Below, piece by piece: positions 34,022-47,608 of a stretch of DNA of 64,000 nt. Origin of the DNA: QWPN01 sp044238145 (GTDB lineage: Bacteria; Planctomycetota; Planctomycetia; Pirellulales; UBA1268). A program made the translations under genes and the position numbers. The DNA lies in NCBI GenBank assembly GCA_044238145.1, contig JBIIDT010000002.1, positions 1-64,000 of the forward strand. The letters run 5' to 3'. Every line of letters starts with the position of its first letter. Positions within the stretch are counted from its first letter, which is position 1. The notes under the pieces were generated by a model. That model made no database searches. It was not told where the DNA came from and saw only the letters and a program-made list of their open reading frames with translations.

Positions 34022-37000
34022 ATGGCAACCCGCGCCGTCCGCCGCCTCCAGCCCTCCGAGGTCCGTCACTTTGGCAGCCGTCGCGCCACCCATCACATCC
34101 CCGACCTGACCGAGATCCAGACGCGGTTCTACGACCGGTTCCTGCAGTACGAGGTGCCCGCCGCCAAGCGCAAGGATCAGGGCATCGAGGGGGTGCTGCG
34201 GGAGATCTTTCCGGTCGAGAGCTACGACAAGACCGTGAAGCTCGAGTACCTCCGGTACGAACTCGGCAAGCCTCGATACGAGCCCGACGAGTGCCGGCAG
34301 CTGCGGCTGACCTACGGCCGGCCGTTGCGGGTCTGGCTGCGGCTGACCCGTGAGCAGCCGATCGAGGAAGAGGTCTACCTCGGCGACATCCCGATCATGC
34401 TGGGTGGCGGCGAGTTCATCATCAACGGTGCGGAGCGGGTGGTCGTCAGTCAGCTGCACCGCTCGCCCGGCATCGACTTCGTCGCCGACACCGAGGCCGG
34501 CGACCGGAAGACGCACAACTGCCGCATCATTCCCGAGCGCGGCAGCTGGATCGAGCTCAACGTCTCGAAGAAGGACACGCTCCAGGTCCGCATCGACCAG
34601 AGCGGCAAGTTCTCGGCCCTCACGCTCCTGCGGGCCATGGATCCGAAGTTCACCCGCGACGCCGAGATCCTCAAACTCTTCTACAAGACGACCATCGAGA
34701 AGGTGGCTGGCGCGCGGAGCGTGCCGAAGCTCGAGGGGCGGATCGCGGTCGACGACATCGTGTATCCCAAGGGCAGCGAGCGGGCGGGCGAGATCATCGT
34801 CGACGCCGGCTGCAAGATCACCCACGACCAGGCGGAGTTGATCTCGACCTCGGGGCTGAAGGCCGTCGAGGTGATGCAGGAGCAGAAGGTGCCCCTGATC
34901 GTCAACAGCCTCCGCGAGGACGCCGACGAGTCGAAGCGGCGGACTGGCGTGGCCCCGAGCCACGAGGACGCCCTGGTGCGGATCTACCAGCGGCTCCGGC
35001 CGGGCAATCCGCCGGCCCTCGACAAGGCCAAGGCCCTGTTCGACGAGAAGTTCAAGGACACCAACCGCTACCGCCTCGGCCGTGTGGGCCGGTTCCGCAT
35101 CAACCGCAAGCTCGGGCTCAACGTCCCCGAGACGGAGATGACGCTCCGGCCCGACGACCTGATCGCCGCCATCAAGTACATGCTCCAGCTCAGCGAGGGC
35201 GAGGGGCAGGTGGAGGTCGACGACATCGACCACCTCGGCAACCGCCGGCTGCGGACGATCGACGAGCTGGCGAGCGACGAGCTGCGGAAGGGCTTCCTCA
35301 AGCTGCGGCGGACGGTGCAGGAGCGGATGAGCCTCAAGGACGTGGCCGAGATGTCGCCGCGGACGCTCATCAACCCCAAGAGCATCTCGGCGGCCATCGA
35401 GTACTTCTTCGGCCGCGGCGAGCTGTCGCAGGTGGTCGACCAGACCAACCCGCTCTCGATGCTGACGCACGAGCGGCGGCTCTCGGCCCTCGGCCCGGGC
35501 GGCCTGAACCGCAAGCGTGCGGGCTTCGAGGTCCGCGACGTGCACATCTCCCACTACGGCCGGATCTGCCCGATCGAGACGCCGGAAGGCACGAACATCG
35601 GCCTCATCTCCAGCATGGCGATCTATTCGGGCGTCGATTCCTACGGCTTCCTCGTCACGCCCTACCGCAAGGTTTCCAAGACCCGGCTGACCGACGACGT
35701 GGTCTGGCTCCGGGCCGACGAGGAGCACGAGGCGCACCTTGCCCCGGCCGACGCCACCGTGGTCGACGGCAAGCTCGTGGGCGAGAACATCATCGCCCGC
35801 TACCGCGGCGACTTCGTGCTCGTGCCGGCGGACGACATCCAGTACATCGACGTGGCCCCGAGCCAGATGGTCGGCGTCTCGGCCGGCCTCATCCCGTTCC
35901 TCGAGCACGACGACGCCAATCGGGCGCTGATGGGTTCCAACATGCAGCGGCAGGCGGTGCCCCTGCTCGTCACCGAGCCGCCGATCGTGGGCACCGGGAT
36001 GGAACGGGACGTGGCGACCAACTCGGGCCTCATCGTGCGGGCCGCCCGCAAGGGTACCGTGAGCTACGTCGACGCCGAGACCATCGAAGTCTCCAGCGGC
36101 TCGGCCGCCCCCGACGTCTACAAGCTCCGGAAGTACGTCGGCCTCAACGAGCGGACCTGCCAGAACCAGAAGCCGATCGTCGTGCTCGGCCAGAAGGTGG
36201 AGAAGGGCGAGGTGCTGGCCGACGGAGCCGCCACCTACAAGGGCGAACTCGCCTTGGGCCGCAACGTGCTCGTCGGCTTCATGGCCTGGGACGGGTTCAA
36301 CTTCGAGGACGCGATCATCATCAGCGAGGAGCTGGTGGAGGACGACGTCTACACCTCGATCCACATCGAGGAGTACGACATCGAGATCCGCGACACGAAG
36401 CTCGGCCGCGAGGAGTTCACCCGCGACATTCCCAACGTGGGCGAGCGGGCCCTCCACAACCTCGACGAGAGCGGCATCGTCAGGATCGGCACCTACGTGC
36501 GGCCGGGCGACATCCTCGTGGGCAAGGTCTCGCCCAAGAGCAAGACCGAGCTGACTCCCGAGGAGAAGCTGCTGCACGCGATCTTCGGCCGGGCGGGCGA
36601 GGACGTGAAGAACGACTCGCTCGAGGTGCCGTCGGGCGTCGAGGGCATCGTGACCGCGACCGAGAAGTTTTCGCGGCGGATGAGCCTCACCGAGGACGAG
36701 CGCCGTGAGTTCGAGAAGCAGCTCAAGGAGGCCGAGAACGAGGGCAACCTGCGGGTCGCCGAGGCCTTCGGCGCGCTGGTCGCCGAGGTGGAGAAGGTGC
36801 TGCAGAAGCCGCTGACGGCGGCCGACGGCAGCCCGCTCGTGCGGAACCAGGACCACAAGGTGGTGGCCGAGCGGGCGGCCGCGTTCCAGCCCGAGTCGCT
36901 CGACATCCGCTCTCCGCAGCGGAAGGCCGAGGTCGACAAGCTCGTGAAGGCGATGTGGCCGGCCGTGGAGGACGCGATCGACGCCCGCGAGCGGCGGCTC

Positions 37001-37774
37001 AACAGCATGAAGCGAGGCGACGAGCTGCGGCCCGGCGTGCTGCAGATGGTCAAGGTCTACGTCGCCGCCAAGCGTGTCATCTCCGTGGGCGACAAGATGG
37101 CGGGTCGGCACGGCAACAAGGGCGTGATCGCCAAGATCCTGCCCAAGGAGGAGATGCCGTTCCTGGCTGACGGGACGCCGCTGCAGATCCTGCTCAACCC
37201 GCTGGGCGTGCCGAGCCGGATGAACGTGGGCCAGATCCTCGAGACGCACCTCGGCTGGGCCGGCAAGTTGCTCGGGTTCCAGGCGATCACGCCGGTGTTC
37301 GACGGGGCCAGCGAGGAGGACATCAACAAGGTGCTCGCCGACGCCGGCCTGCCGAAGCACGGCAAGGCCCAGTTGTTCGACGGTCGCACCGGCGAGCGTC
37401 TCGAGCAGGAGACCACGGTCGGCTACATCTACATGCTGAAGCTGCACCACCTGGTGGACGACAAGGTCCACGCCCGCTCGACGGGTCCCTACTCGCTCAT
37501 CACGCAGCAGCCGCTGGGCGGCAAGGCCCGGTTCGGCGGCCAGCGGTTCGGCGAAATGGAGGTCTGGGCGCTGGAGGCCTACGGTGCCGCCTACATCCTC
37601 CAGGAGCTCCTCACCGTGAAGAGCGACGACGTCGAGGGGCGGACGAAGATCTACGAGAGCATGGTGAAGGGGGAGAACACGCTCGAGGCCGGCACGCCCG
37701 CCAGCTTCGACGTGCTCACCAACGAGATCCGTGGCCTCGCGCTGAACATGTCACTGGAGAAGAGACGGATTTGA
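34022..37774 (+). CDS. rpoB: RNA polymerase beta subunit
   Basis: A protein of 1250 residues starting at ATG 34022 after GAGGAG. Typical RpoB blocks are present: the rifampicin-pocket region (GELSQVVDQTNPLSMLTHERRLSALGPGG, shortened to SQVVDQTNPLS and LTHERRLSALGPGG), the CPIETPEGTNIGLI region, the catalytic-face GRNVLVGFMAWDGFNFEDA, KMAGRHGNKG and the C-terminal QRFGEMEVWALEAYGAA. The rifampicin residues read D-Q-T-N, H and S as in sensitive enzymes. It forms the catalytic core with RpoC. rpoC follows after 193 bp. Confidence 0.98.
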   Translation: MATRAVRRLQPSEVRHFGSRRATHHIPDLTEIQTRFYDRFLQYEVPAAKRKDQGIEGVLREIFPVESYDKTVKLEYLRYELGKPRYEPDECRQLRLTYGRPLRVWLRLTREQPIEEEVYLGDIPIMLGGGEFIINGAERVVVSQLHRSPGIDFVADTEAGDRKTHNCRIIPERGSWIELNVSKKDTLQVRIDQSGKFSALTLLRAMDPKFTRDAEILKLFYKTTIEKVAGARSVPKLEGRIAVDDIVYPKGSERAGEIIVDAGCKITHDQAELISTSGLKAVEVMQEQKVPLIVNSLREDADESKRRTGVAPSHEDALVRIYQRLRPGNPPALDKAKALFDEKFKDTNRYRLGRVGRFRINRKLGLNVPETEMTLRPDDLIAAIKYMLQLSEGEGQVEVDDIDHLGNRRLRTIDELASDELRKGFLKLRRTVQERMSLKDVAEMSPRTLINPKSISAAIEYFFGRGELSQVVDQTNPLSMLTHERRLSALGPGGLNRKRAGFEVRDVHISHYGRICPIETPEGTNIGLISSMAIYSGVDSYGFLVTPYRKVSKTRLTDDVVWLRADEEHEAHLAPADATVVDGKLVGENIIARYRGDFVLVPADDIQYIDVAPSQMVGVSAGLIPFLEHDDANRALMGSNMQRQAVPLLVTEPPIVGTGMERDVATNSGLIVRAARKGTVSYVDAETIEVSSGSAAPDVYKLRKYVGLNERTCQNQKPIVVLGQKVEKGEVLADGAATYKGELALGRNVLVGFMAWDGFNFEDAIIISEELVEDDVYTSIHIEEYDIEIRDTKLGREEFTRDIPNVGERALHNLDESGIVRIGTYVRPGDILVGKVSPKSKTELTPEEKLLHAIFGRAGEDVKNDSLEVPSGVEGIVTATEKFSRRMSLTEDERREFEKQLKEAENEGNLRVAEAFGALVAEVEKVLQKPLTAADGSPLVRNQDHKVVAERAAAFQPESLDIRSPQRKAEVDKLVKAMWPAVEDAIDARERRLNSMKRGDELRPGVLQMVKVYVAAKRVISVGDKMAGRHGNKGVIAKILPKEEMPFLADGTPLQILLNPLGVPSRMNVGQILETHLGWAGKLLGFQAITPVFDGASEEDINKVLADAGLPKHGKAQLFDGRTGERLEQETTVGYIYMLKLHHLVDDKVHARSTGPYSLITQQPLGGKARFGGQRFGEMEVWALEAYGAAYILQELLTVKSDDVEGRTKIYESMVKGENTLEAGTPASFDVLTNEIRGLALNMSLEKRRI

Positions 37775-37967
37775 AGGCCCGCCCGGCTTGGCGAGCACCG
37801 CTCGGTGCGGCACCGGCCGGAACGGCAGAAGTCTCCTCGCGACGGCCGCGGCGGCCGGAAGCTCGTCGAGCTTCCGCCGATTCCGGCCTTCCCGGGGATG
37901 CGATGGCAGTTGCGAGTCGGAACGTCGGCACCAGCTTGGATCAATTTCTGAAAACGGGAGATGACAC

Positions 37968-42311
<4,344 letters not shown>

Positions 42312-42351
42312 TCGGCACCGCGGCCCGCTGGCCGGTTGGGCCGGGAACGCG

Positions 42352-42420
42352 GGTCGTGCGGCCCTCACTGGCCGCACGGCCGGCGCCGCCGCATGGTCGG
42401 GAGCCCGGGCTTTTTTGCCC
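42352..42420 (+). terminator. likely terminator region after rpoC
   Basis: A 12-bp hairpin, GGTCGTGCGGCC with GGCCGCACGGCC and loop CTCACT (42352-42381), is followed by a short palindrome AGCCCGGGCT running into TTTTTT (42411-42416). Together they form a plausible end for the rpoBC transcript. Confidence 0.65.
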
Positions 42421-42474
42421 CGGCCCGCGGGCCGAAGTAACGTTCGGGGAGTCGTCGCTTCCCGGAGGCCCGTC

Positions 42475-43365
42475 ATGCACCGACCGTCCTGCAGTCTCGC
42501 GATCGCCGCATGTTTGGCCCTCGGGGCCCGGGAGTCGCTGTCGCAGCGGTACAACCCGTATGCCGACGGGCACGAGGTCGTGGCGCCCGTGGCGGCGGAC
42601 GGCACCCTCCAGTGGGGCACGTATTTCAAGTCGGCCCAGCTGCAGCGGGCCTATGAGCGGCTCTGGAACCTCGGCGCCTGCCGGGGCACGAACCGGGCCA
42701 TCACCGAGCCGGTCACCGCCAACAAGTTGGTGATCGATCGCTTGCCCGAAGGCGACTTCGACGGCGTCGTGCAGGCCGCCGGCGGCACGCTGGCCGGCGG
42801 CGTCGTGGCGTTCGCCGGGCCCGGGGCCGGCGACCCGAACGCGCCGCTCTTCGCACAGCTTCACCCCGCCGGCGTCTCGCACCTCACGGTGACGGGGATC
42901 GTGAGGCTCGCCGACCTGCGACCGGGGATGAGCGTGCGACTGAAGGCGCGGATCGACGCCCGAGGCCGGGCCGACGCGCCGGTCGGCCGACTCACCATCG
43001 TGACGCCCGCGGCCGATGCCAAGCCGCAGGCCGTGCGGCCCGACCGCGACGAGGACGTCGTCGGCACGGTGGTCAGCTGTCGCGCCGGGACGCTCGTCAT
43101 GCGGGTCGACGCCGGGAAGGTGCGGAGGCTGACGATCCCGCTGGCCGACGACGTCGTGGTGACCGTGGACGGCGCCTGCCTGGAACTGGTCGCTGCCGGC
43201 GACACGGTGGCCGTGAAGGGCCGGCTGTGGAGTGGTGAGGGGGCGGCGGGCGCGGGCACGATCTTCGCGTCGCACGTGACCGTGACGAAGCGGGCGCCAC
43301 CGCAGCCGGAATCGCGGGAGGTGGCCGCGGGCGCTGGTGCGGCGGGGGGCCGGCCCGTAGAGTGA
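42475..43365 (+). CDS. exported protein of unknown function (296 aa)
   Basis: A protein of 296 residues with a moderately hydrophobic N-terminus (CSLAIAACLALGA) that could be a signal peptide; a Cys at about residue 13 leaves room for a lipoprotein but lacks a good lipobox. The rest is beta-rich, with three similar stretches of about 70 residues ('DFDGVVQAAGGTLAGGVVAF', 'HLTVTGIVRLADLRPGMSVRL', 'VVGTVVSCRAGTLVMRVDAG') suggestive of OB- or translation-protein-like beta barrels. No catalytic motif is recognised. It lies between rpoC and the CHAD gene on the same strand. Confidence 0.7.
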   Translation: MHRPSCSLAIAACLALGARESLSQRYNPYADGHEVVAPVAADGTLQWGTYFKSAQLQRAYERLWNLGACRGTNRAITEPVTANKLVIDRLPEGDFDGVVQAAGGTLAGGVVAFAGPGAGDPNAPLFAQLHPAGVSHLTVTGIVRLADLRPGMSVRLKARIDARGRADAPVGRLTIVTPAADAKPQAVRPDRDEDVVGTVVSCRAGTLVMRVDAGKVRRLTIPLADDVVVTVDGACLELVAAGDTVAVKGRLWSGEGAAGAGTIFASHVTVTKRAPPQPESREVAAGAGAAGGRPVE

Positions 43366-43401
43366 CCGGGTCCCGGAACCCCCGCGTCCCTCGATCGCCC
43401 C

Positions 43402-44313
43402 ATGGCACTGCAGAGCAGTTGGCTCGTCGTCGAGCACGGTCGCACGCCCACCTCGCGAGTGGCCCGCCGCACGCTGCGGAAGCGGCTTGACGCCGTCTGG
43501 AACGCGGTCACCGCGGCCGCGTGCGACCCTCCCGACCCCGAGCGTGTGCACCGGCTGCGGGTGGCCACGCGGCGGACTCTCGCCGCGATCGACGCCTTCG
43601 CGGACCTGCTGCCGGCCGGCCGACGCCGGTGGTTCGAGAAGCGGCTGCGACTGCTGCGGCGGACGGCGGGCGCCGCCCGCGACCTCGACGTGCTCACCGA
43701 CCGGCTGGGCCGCGAGCCGGCGGGCCGGGGACCGCGAAGCCGGCTCGTCGCCATGCTGGCGCGGCAACGGCTGGCATCCCGCGCCCCGATCCGGCGCCTG
43801 CACGACGAGCTCCTGGCGGCCGACTGGCATGCCCGCACGGAACGTCTGATCGACGCCGTGGGCACCCGCGGACACGACCGACCGTTCGCCGTCCACGCGC
43901 GGCGGCATTTCCGGCCGCTCGTGGAGCGATTCTGTGCCATGACGGACCGCCGCCTGCGGGCGGCCGACGACATCCACCGCCTGCGGATCGAGGGCAAGAA
44001 GCTCCGCTACGCGATGGAGATCTTCGCGTGCGTGTTTCCGGCCCACGACCGGGCACGGTGCGAGGATGCCCTGGAGCGGCTGCAGCGGACGCTCGGCGAG
44101 TTCACCGACCACGCGGCCGCCGAGGAGCGGCTGCGGCGCTGGGCGCGGGCCGACGGCGCCGCGGTGGCCCGGGGGGCAATCGCCGACCTGCGGGAGCGCG
44201 AGGCGGAGGCGGCGGAGCGGGCCCGCCGGGAGTTCGCGAAGTGGTGGAGCCCGGCGCGACGCCGCTGGCTACGGCGAAAACTCGAGCGGACGCTCCGCCG
44301 GCGGACGGCATGA
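43402..44313 (+). CDS. CHAD-domain protein
   Basis: A protein of 303 residues composed of a CHAD domain, an all-helical pair of four-helix bundles that binds inorganic polyphosphate. The conserved His/Arg/Lys surface is visible: VHRLRVATRRTLAAI near residue 50, LRRTAGAARDLDVL near 90 and DIHRLRIEGKKLRYAMEIF near 195. No CYTH/triphosphatase domain is fused. It is very rich in Arg, especially at the C-terminus. The stop overlaps the next gene by 4 bp. Confidence 0.9.
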   Translation: MALQSSWLVVEHGRTPTSRVARRTLRKRLDAVWNAVTAAACDPPDPERVHRLRVATRRTLAAIDAFADLLPAGRRRWFEKRLRLLRRTAGAARDLDVLTDRLGREPAGRGPRSRLVAMLARQRLASRAPIRRLHDELLAADWHARTERLIDAVGTRGHDRPFAVHARRHFRPLVERFCAMTDRRLRAADDIHRLRIEGKKLRYAMEIFACVFPAHDRARCEDALERLQRTLGEFTDHAAAEERLRRWARADGAAVARGAIADLREREAEAAERARREFAKWWSPARRRWLRRKLERTLRRRTA

Positions 44314-45449
44314 GCGGTCGCGGGCGGGCTGCGATCGGCTGGTGTGCCGTCGTGGCGGGGCTCGCCGCCATGGCGTGGGTGGCGCGGCAGGCGGGCCGGC
44401 CTCGCGAGGGCGGGCCCGCGGCGCCGGTGACCGCGGCCCGTGACTTCGGGCCCACGACCGGCGCGGCGCCGCGGCCGGCAAGTGATCCGCCCACCGGCAT
44501 GGCCTGGATTCCCGGCGGCGAGTTCTCGATGGGCTGCGCCGACCCGCGCGACATCCCGTATGGCGGCAGCGATCCGATGAACGACGCCCGGCCGATCCAC
44601 CGGGTGCGCCTCGCCGCCTTCTGGATGGACGCGACGGAGGTGACCAACGACCAGTTCGCCGCCTTCGTGAAGGCCACCGGCCACGTCACCGTCGCCGAAC
44701 GGCCGCCCCGGGCCGAGGATTTCCCCGGCGCGCCGCCGGAGAACCTGGTAGCCGGCTCGATCGTCTTCACACCGCCGCGGGAGCCGGTGCCGCTGCGGGA
44801 CGCGACGGGCGCGGCCCACCTGCGCTGGTGGGCCTATGTGCCCGGCGCCTGCTGGCGGCACCCGCTCGGCCCGGACAGCGACATCGAGGGACGCGGCTCG
44901 GATCCGGTGGTGCACGTCGCCTACGAGGATGCCGAGGCCTATGCCCGCTGGGCGGGCAAGCGGCTGCCGACGGAGGCGGAGTGGGAGTGCGCGGCCCGCG
45001 GCGGACTTGCCGGGGCGCCGTACCCGTGGGGCGACGAGTTCCTGCCGGATGGCACGTGGATGGCGAACACCTGGCAGGGCCGCTTTCCCGGCGAGAACAC
45101 GGCCGCGGACGGCTTTGCCGGCGTCGCGCCGGTGGGCCGGTTTCCGGCCAACGCCTACGGCCTGCACGACATGTCGGGCAACGTCTGGGAATGGTGTGCC
45201 GACTGGTATCGGCCCGACACGTACGAGCACGACGCGGGCCCCGACGGCCGCGTCGTGGCGACCGATCCCCGCGGGCCCGCGGAGAGTTTCGATCCGCAGG
45301 AGCCGGGCCAGGCGAAGCGGGTGCAGCGCGGCGGCTCCTTCCTCTGCTCGGATCAGTACTGCTCGCGGTACATCGTGGGCACGCGGGGCAAGGGGGAGAT
45401 CTCGAGCTCGACCAACCACATCGGGTTCCGGTGCGCGAAGTCGCCGTAG
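44310..45449 (+). CDS. formylglycine-generating enzyme (sulfatase-modifying factor)
   Basis: A protein of 379 residues with an N-terminal membrane anchor or signal (WCAVVAGLAAMAWVA, residues 11-25). The FGE-sulfatase fold spans about 60-379: MAWIPGGEFSMGC, ATEVTNDQFAAFV, RLPTEAEWECAARGG, GLHDMSGNVWEWCADW and a closing HIGFRCA. The copper-binding cysteine pair is Cys346 and Cys351 (FLCSDQYCSRY), with the same spacing as Cys336/Cys341 of human SUMF1, so an active oxidase converting sulfatase Cys to formylglycine is likely. No sulfatase gene is in the window, although planctomycete genomes usually hold many. Confidence 0.92.
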   Translation: MSGRGRAAIGWCAVVAGLAAMAWVARQAGRPREGGPAAPVTAARDFGPTTGAAPRPASDPPTGMAWIPGGEFSMGCADPRDIPYGGSDPMNDARPIHRVRLAAFWMDATEVTNDQFAAFVKATGHVTVAERPPRAEDFPGAPPENLVAGSIVFTPPREPVPLRDATGAAHLRWWAYVPGACWRHPLGPDSDIEGRGSDPVVHVAYEDAEAYARWAGKRLPTEAEWECAARGGLAGAPYPWGDEFLPDGTWMANTWQGRFPGENTAADGFAGVAPVGRFPANAYGLHDMSGNVWEWCADWYRPDTYEHDAGPDGRVVATDPRGPAESFDPQEPGQAKRVQRGGSFLCSDQYCSRYIVGTRGKGEISSSTNHIGFRCAKSP

Positions 45450-45480
45450 GCGGCGCGTCGCCCGCTCCGTTCGCGCCGGC

Positions 45481-45616
45481 TCGCGGCTGCCCACGCCCCG
45501 TCGCCGGACGTTCGCTGCGCCCATCCTGGGCTCCGCTCACTCGGAGACGTCTGCGCTCCGGCATCCATGCCTGCGCTTGCCGTCTACGCCGGCTCCTGGG
45601 GCGATGGGCAACCCCG
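45481..45616 (+). repeat. dispersed palindromic repeat, copy B
   Basis: Same orientation as copy A at 5778 and very similar to it: GGCTGCCCACGCCCCGTCGC, then CCGGACGTTCGCTGCGCCCA, then TCCTGGGCTCCGCTCACTCG match exactly. Differences gather in the middle and at the right end. Together with copy D it fills the 349-bp gap between the FGE and PolX genes. Confidence 0.88.
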
Positions 45617-45640
45617 AGCCTCGTCAAACCGGACAGGGCA

Positions 45641-45782
45641 GGCGATGGGCTGCCGGTGCCGTCGAGCGGGCTGTGGAAGCAAGCGGAGCCATGGATGGCG
45701 AAGCGCAGCGGACACGCAGTGAGCGGAGGCCTGGAGGGCCGAAGCGAACGTCCGGCGAGAGGGCATTGGCTGCCCAGAGCCG
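45641..45782 (-). repeat. dispersed palindromic repeat, copy D
   Basis: A reverse-complement copy, 24 bp after copy B, so the two form an inverted pair. The minus strand shows CTCTCGCCGGACGTTCGCTT, CCTCCGCTCACTG, CGCTTCGCCATCCATGGCTC and GGCACCGGCAGCCCATCGC. It is more diverged from copy A than copy B is. Confidence 0.8.
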
Positions 45783-45798
45783 GAGCAGCACCGAAACG

Positions 45799-47571
45799 CT
45801 AGCCCTTGCCCTGCAGCTTCCTGACCTGGGCCAGCGTGCGCGTGTTGACGATGTCCTTGGCCTCGAGGCCGGCGCGGCGGGCCTGGAGGATGCCGCACCG
45901 CATCACGTCGAGGCCGCGGGTCGAGTGGGCGTCGGTCGAGATCACGAGCTTCACGCCCGCCTTCTTCGCGGCGGCGGCATGCCGGTCGTCGAGGTCGAGC
46001 CGCCACGGGTTGGCGTTGATCTCGAGAAAGGTGCCGGTCCGGGCGGCGGCCGCGATCACGGCCTCGATGTCGACGTCGTAGGCCGGCCGCTTGTTGATCA
46101 GCCGGCCCGTGGGATGGCCGATGACGGAGACGTGCGGGTTCTCGATCGCCTCCACGATCCGCGCGGTGATCCGCTCCCGGGACTGGTTCTGGCCGTAGTG
46201 CAGGCTCGCGACCACCCAGTCGGCCCGCGCCAGCACCTCGTCGGGCAGGTCGAGGCCCCCCTTCTCGAGCATGTCGACCTCGATCCCCTTGAGAACCACG
46301 ATTGGCGGCCGGCCGTCCTCCGCCAGCGATTCGTTGAGCGCGTCGATCTCGTCCCACTGCTCGAGGAGCCGCTTGCGGTCGAGGCCCCGGGCCATCGTCA
46401 CCCGCTGGCCGTGGTCGGTGATCGCGATGTAGGCCAGACCGCGGTCGACCGCCGCCCGCACCATGTCGCCGAGCGTGGCCTCGCCGTCGGTGGCCGTGGT
46501 GTGCATGTGCAGGTCGCCGCGGATGTCGGCGAGCGTGACGAGGTCCGGCAGGTCGCCCCGCTCGGCCCGGGCGATCTCGTCGCCCCCCTCGCGGATCTCC
46601 GGCGGGATCCAGGGAAGGCCCACGGCCGCGTAGACCTCCTCCTCGGTGCGTCCGGCGACGGCCGCGGCCGTCGCCGGACGGGCCTCGTCGGCCCCGCCCT
46701 TCGCCAGGCGGAACACGCCGTACTCGTTGATCGACAGGCCCTGCTCGCGGGCCCGCGAGCGGAGCCGGACGTTGTGCTCCTTGGAACCGGTGAAGTACTG
46801 CCAGGCCGCCCCGAACGAGCCCCGGTCCACGACCCGCAGGTCGATCTGCACGCCGCGGGGACCGCGGATGCTGGTCTTGGTGTCGCCGCGGAGCAGGACG
46901 CCGCCGCAGTCCTGCCATGCCTCGAGGCGGTCCATCACGGCGGCTGCGTCGGCGCTGTCGACGACGACGTCGATGTCGCCCACCGTTTCCCGGCCACGGC
47001 GCCAGCTACCGGCCCCCTCGGCCCGGCGCACGGCCGGGCACTCCCGGATCCAGGCGAGCAGCCGCTCCACGATCTCGTCCGCTTCGGCCCACAGGAGCCG
47101 GTCGTGCTCCGGGCTCTTGGCGAAGGCGATGTTCTCGAGGATCGCGGACTCGGTCTTGGCACCGAAGCCCTTGACCTCGCGGACGCGGCCGTCCCGACAG
47201 GCCTGCTCGAGGGCGTCGAGCGAGTCGATGCCGAGTTCGTCGACAAGCGCCTTGACCTTCTTCGGCCCCAGTCCCGGCACACGCATCAGCTCGAAGACGA
47301 CCGCCGGGATCTTCCGCTGCAACTCGTCGAGGAGCGGCAGGCGGCCCGTGTCGAGCAAGGTCCCGATCTTGCCGGCCAGGTCGGCGCCGATGCCCTCGAT
47401 GTCGGTCAGCGACCGGGAGCCGTCGCCGCGAACGTTCGCCAGCGACTCCACCATCGAGCCGATCGTGCGGGCCGCGTTGCGATAGGCCCGGACCCGGAAG
47501 ACGTTGCCTCCCTGATACTCGATCAGGTCGGCGACGTGGTCGAAGGCGGCGGCGATGTCGGCGTTGGTCAT
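45799..47571 (-). CDS. polX: DNA polymerase/3'-5' exonuclease PolX
   Basis: A protein of 590 residues. The family-X polymerase half has two helix-hairpin-helix motifs (IEGIGADLAGKIG; MRVPGLGPKKVKAL) and the nucleotidyl-transfer core GSWRRGRETVGDIDVVV plus VQIDLRVV, which together supply the three catalytic Asp. The C-terminal PHP domain (about 340-585) has GDLHMHTTATDG, AITDHG, ASLHYG, GHPTGR and STDAHS metal ligands. It acts in base-excision and gap repair. Length matches bacterial PolX. It converges with FGE across a repeat pair. Confidence 0.96.
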   Translation of the reverse strand: MTNADIAAAFDHVADLIEYQGGNVFRVRAYRNAARTIGSMVESLANVRGDGSRSLTDIEGIGADLAGKIGTLLDTGRLPLLDELQRKIPAVVFELMRVPGLGPKKVKALVDELGIDSLDALEQACRDGRVREVKGFGAKTESAILENIAFAKSPEHDRLLWAEADEIVERLLAWIRECPAVRRAEGAGSWRRGRETVGDIDVVVDSADAAAVMDRLEAWQDCGGVLLRGDTKTSIRGPRGVQIDLRVVDRGSFGAAWQYFTGSKEHNVRLRSRAREQGLSINEYGVFRLAKGGADEARPATAAAVAGRTEEEVYAAVGLPWIPPEIREGGDEIARAERGDLPDLVTLADIRGDLHMHTTATDGEATLGDMVRAAVDRGLAYIAITDHGQRVTMARGLDRKRLLEQWDEIDALNESLAEDGRPPIVVLKGIEVDMLEKGGLDLPDEVLARADWVVASLHYGQNQSRERITARIVEAIENPHVSVIGHPTGRLINKRPAYDVDIEAVIAAAARTGTFLEINANPWRLDLDDRHAAAAKKAGVKLVISTDAHSTRGLDVMRCGILQARRAGLEAKDIVNTRTLAQVRKLQGKG

Positions 47572-47608
47572 GGACGAGAATGTATCGTCCCGACCGCCGC
47601 CGCAGCGG

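Noticed and set aside
34019..37471. 1150-codon open frame antisense to rpoB, and similar long antisense or +2 frames over rpoC (38129-42268) and 36-2426
   Set aside because: GC-rich third positions keep shadow frames open. Their translations are low-complexity Arg/Ala/Gly/Leu/Val sequence without family motifs, while the overlapping sense frames are clear genes.
45481..45782. CRISPR array or transposon
   Set aside because: There are only two units in inverted orientation, not direct repeats with spacers, and there is no cas gene or transposase.
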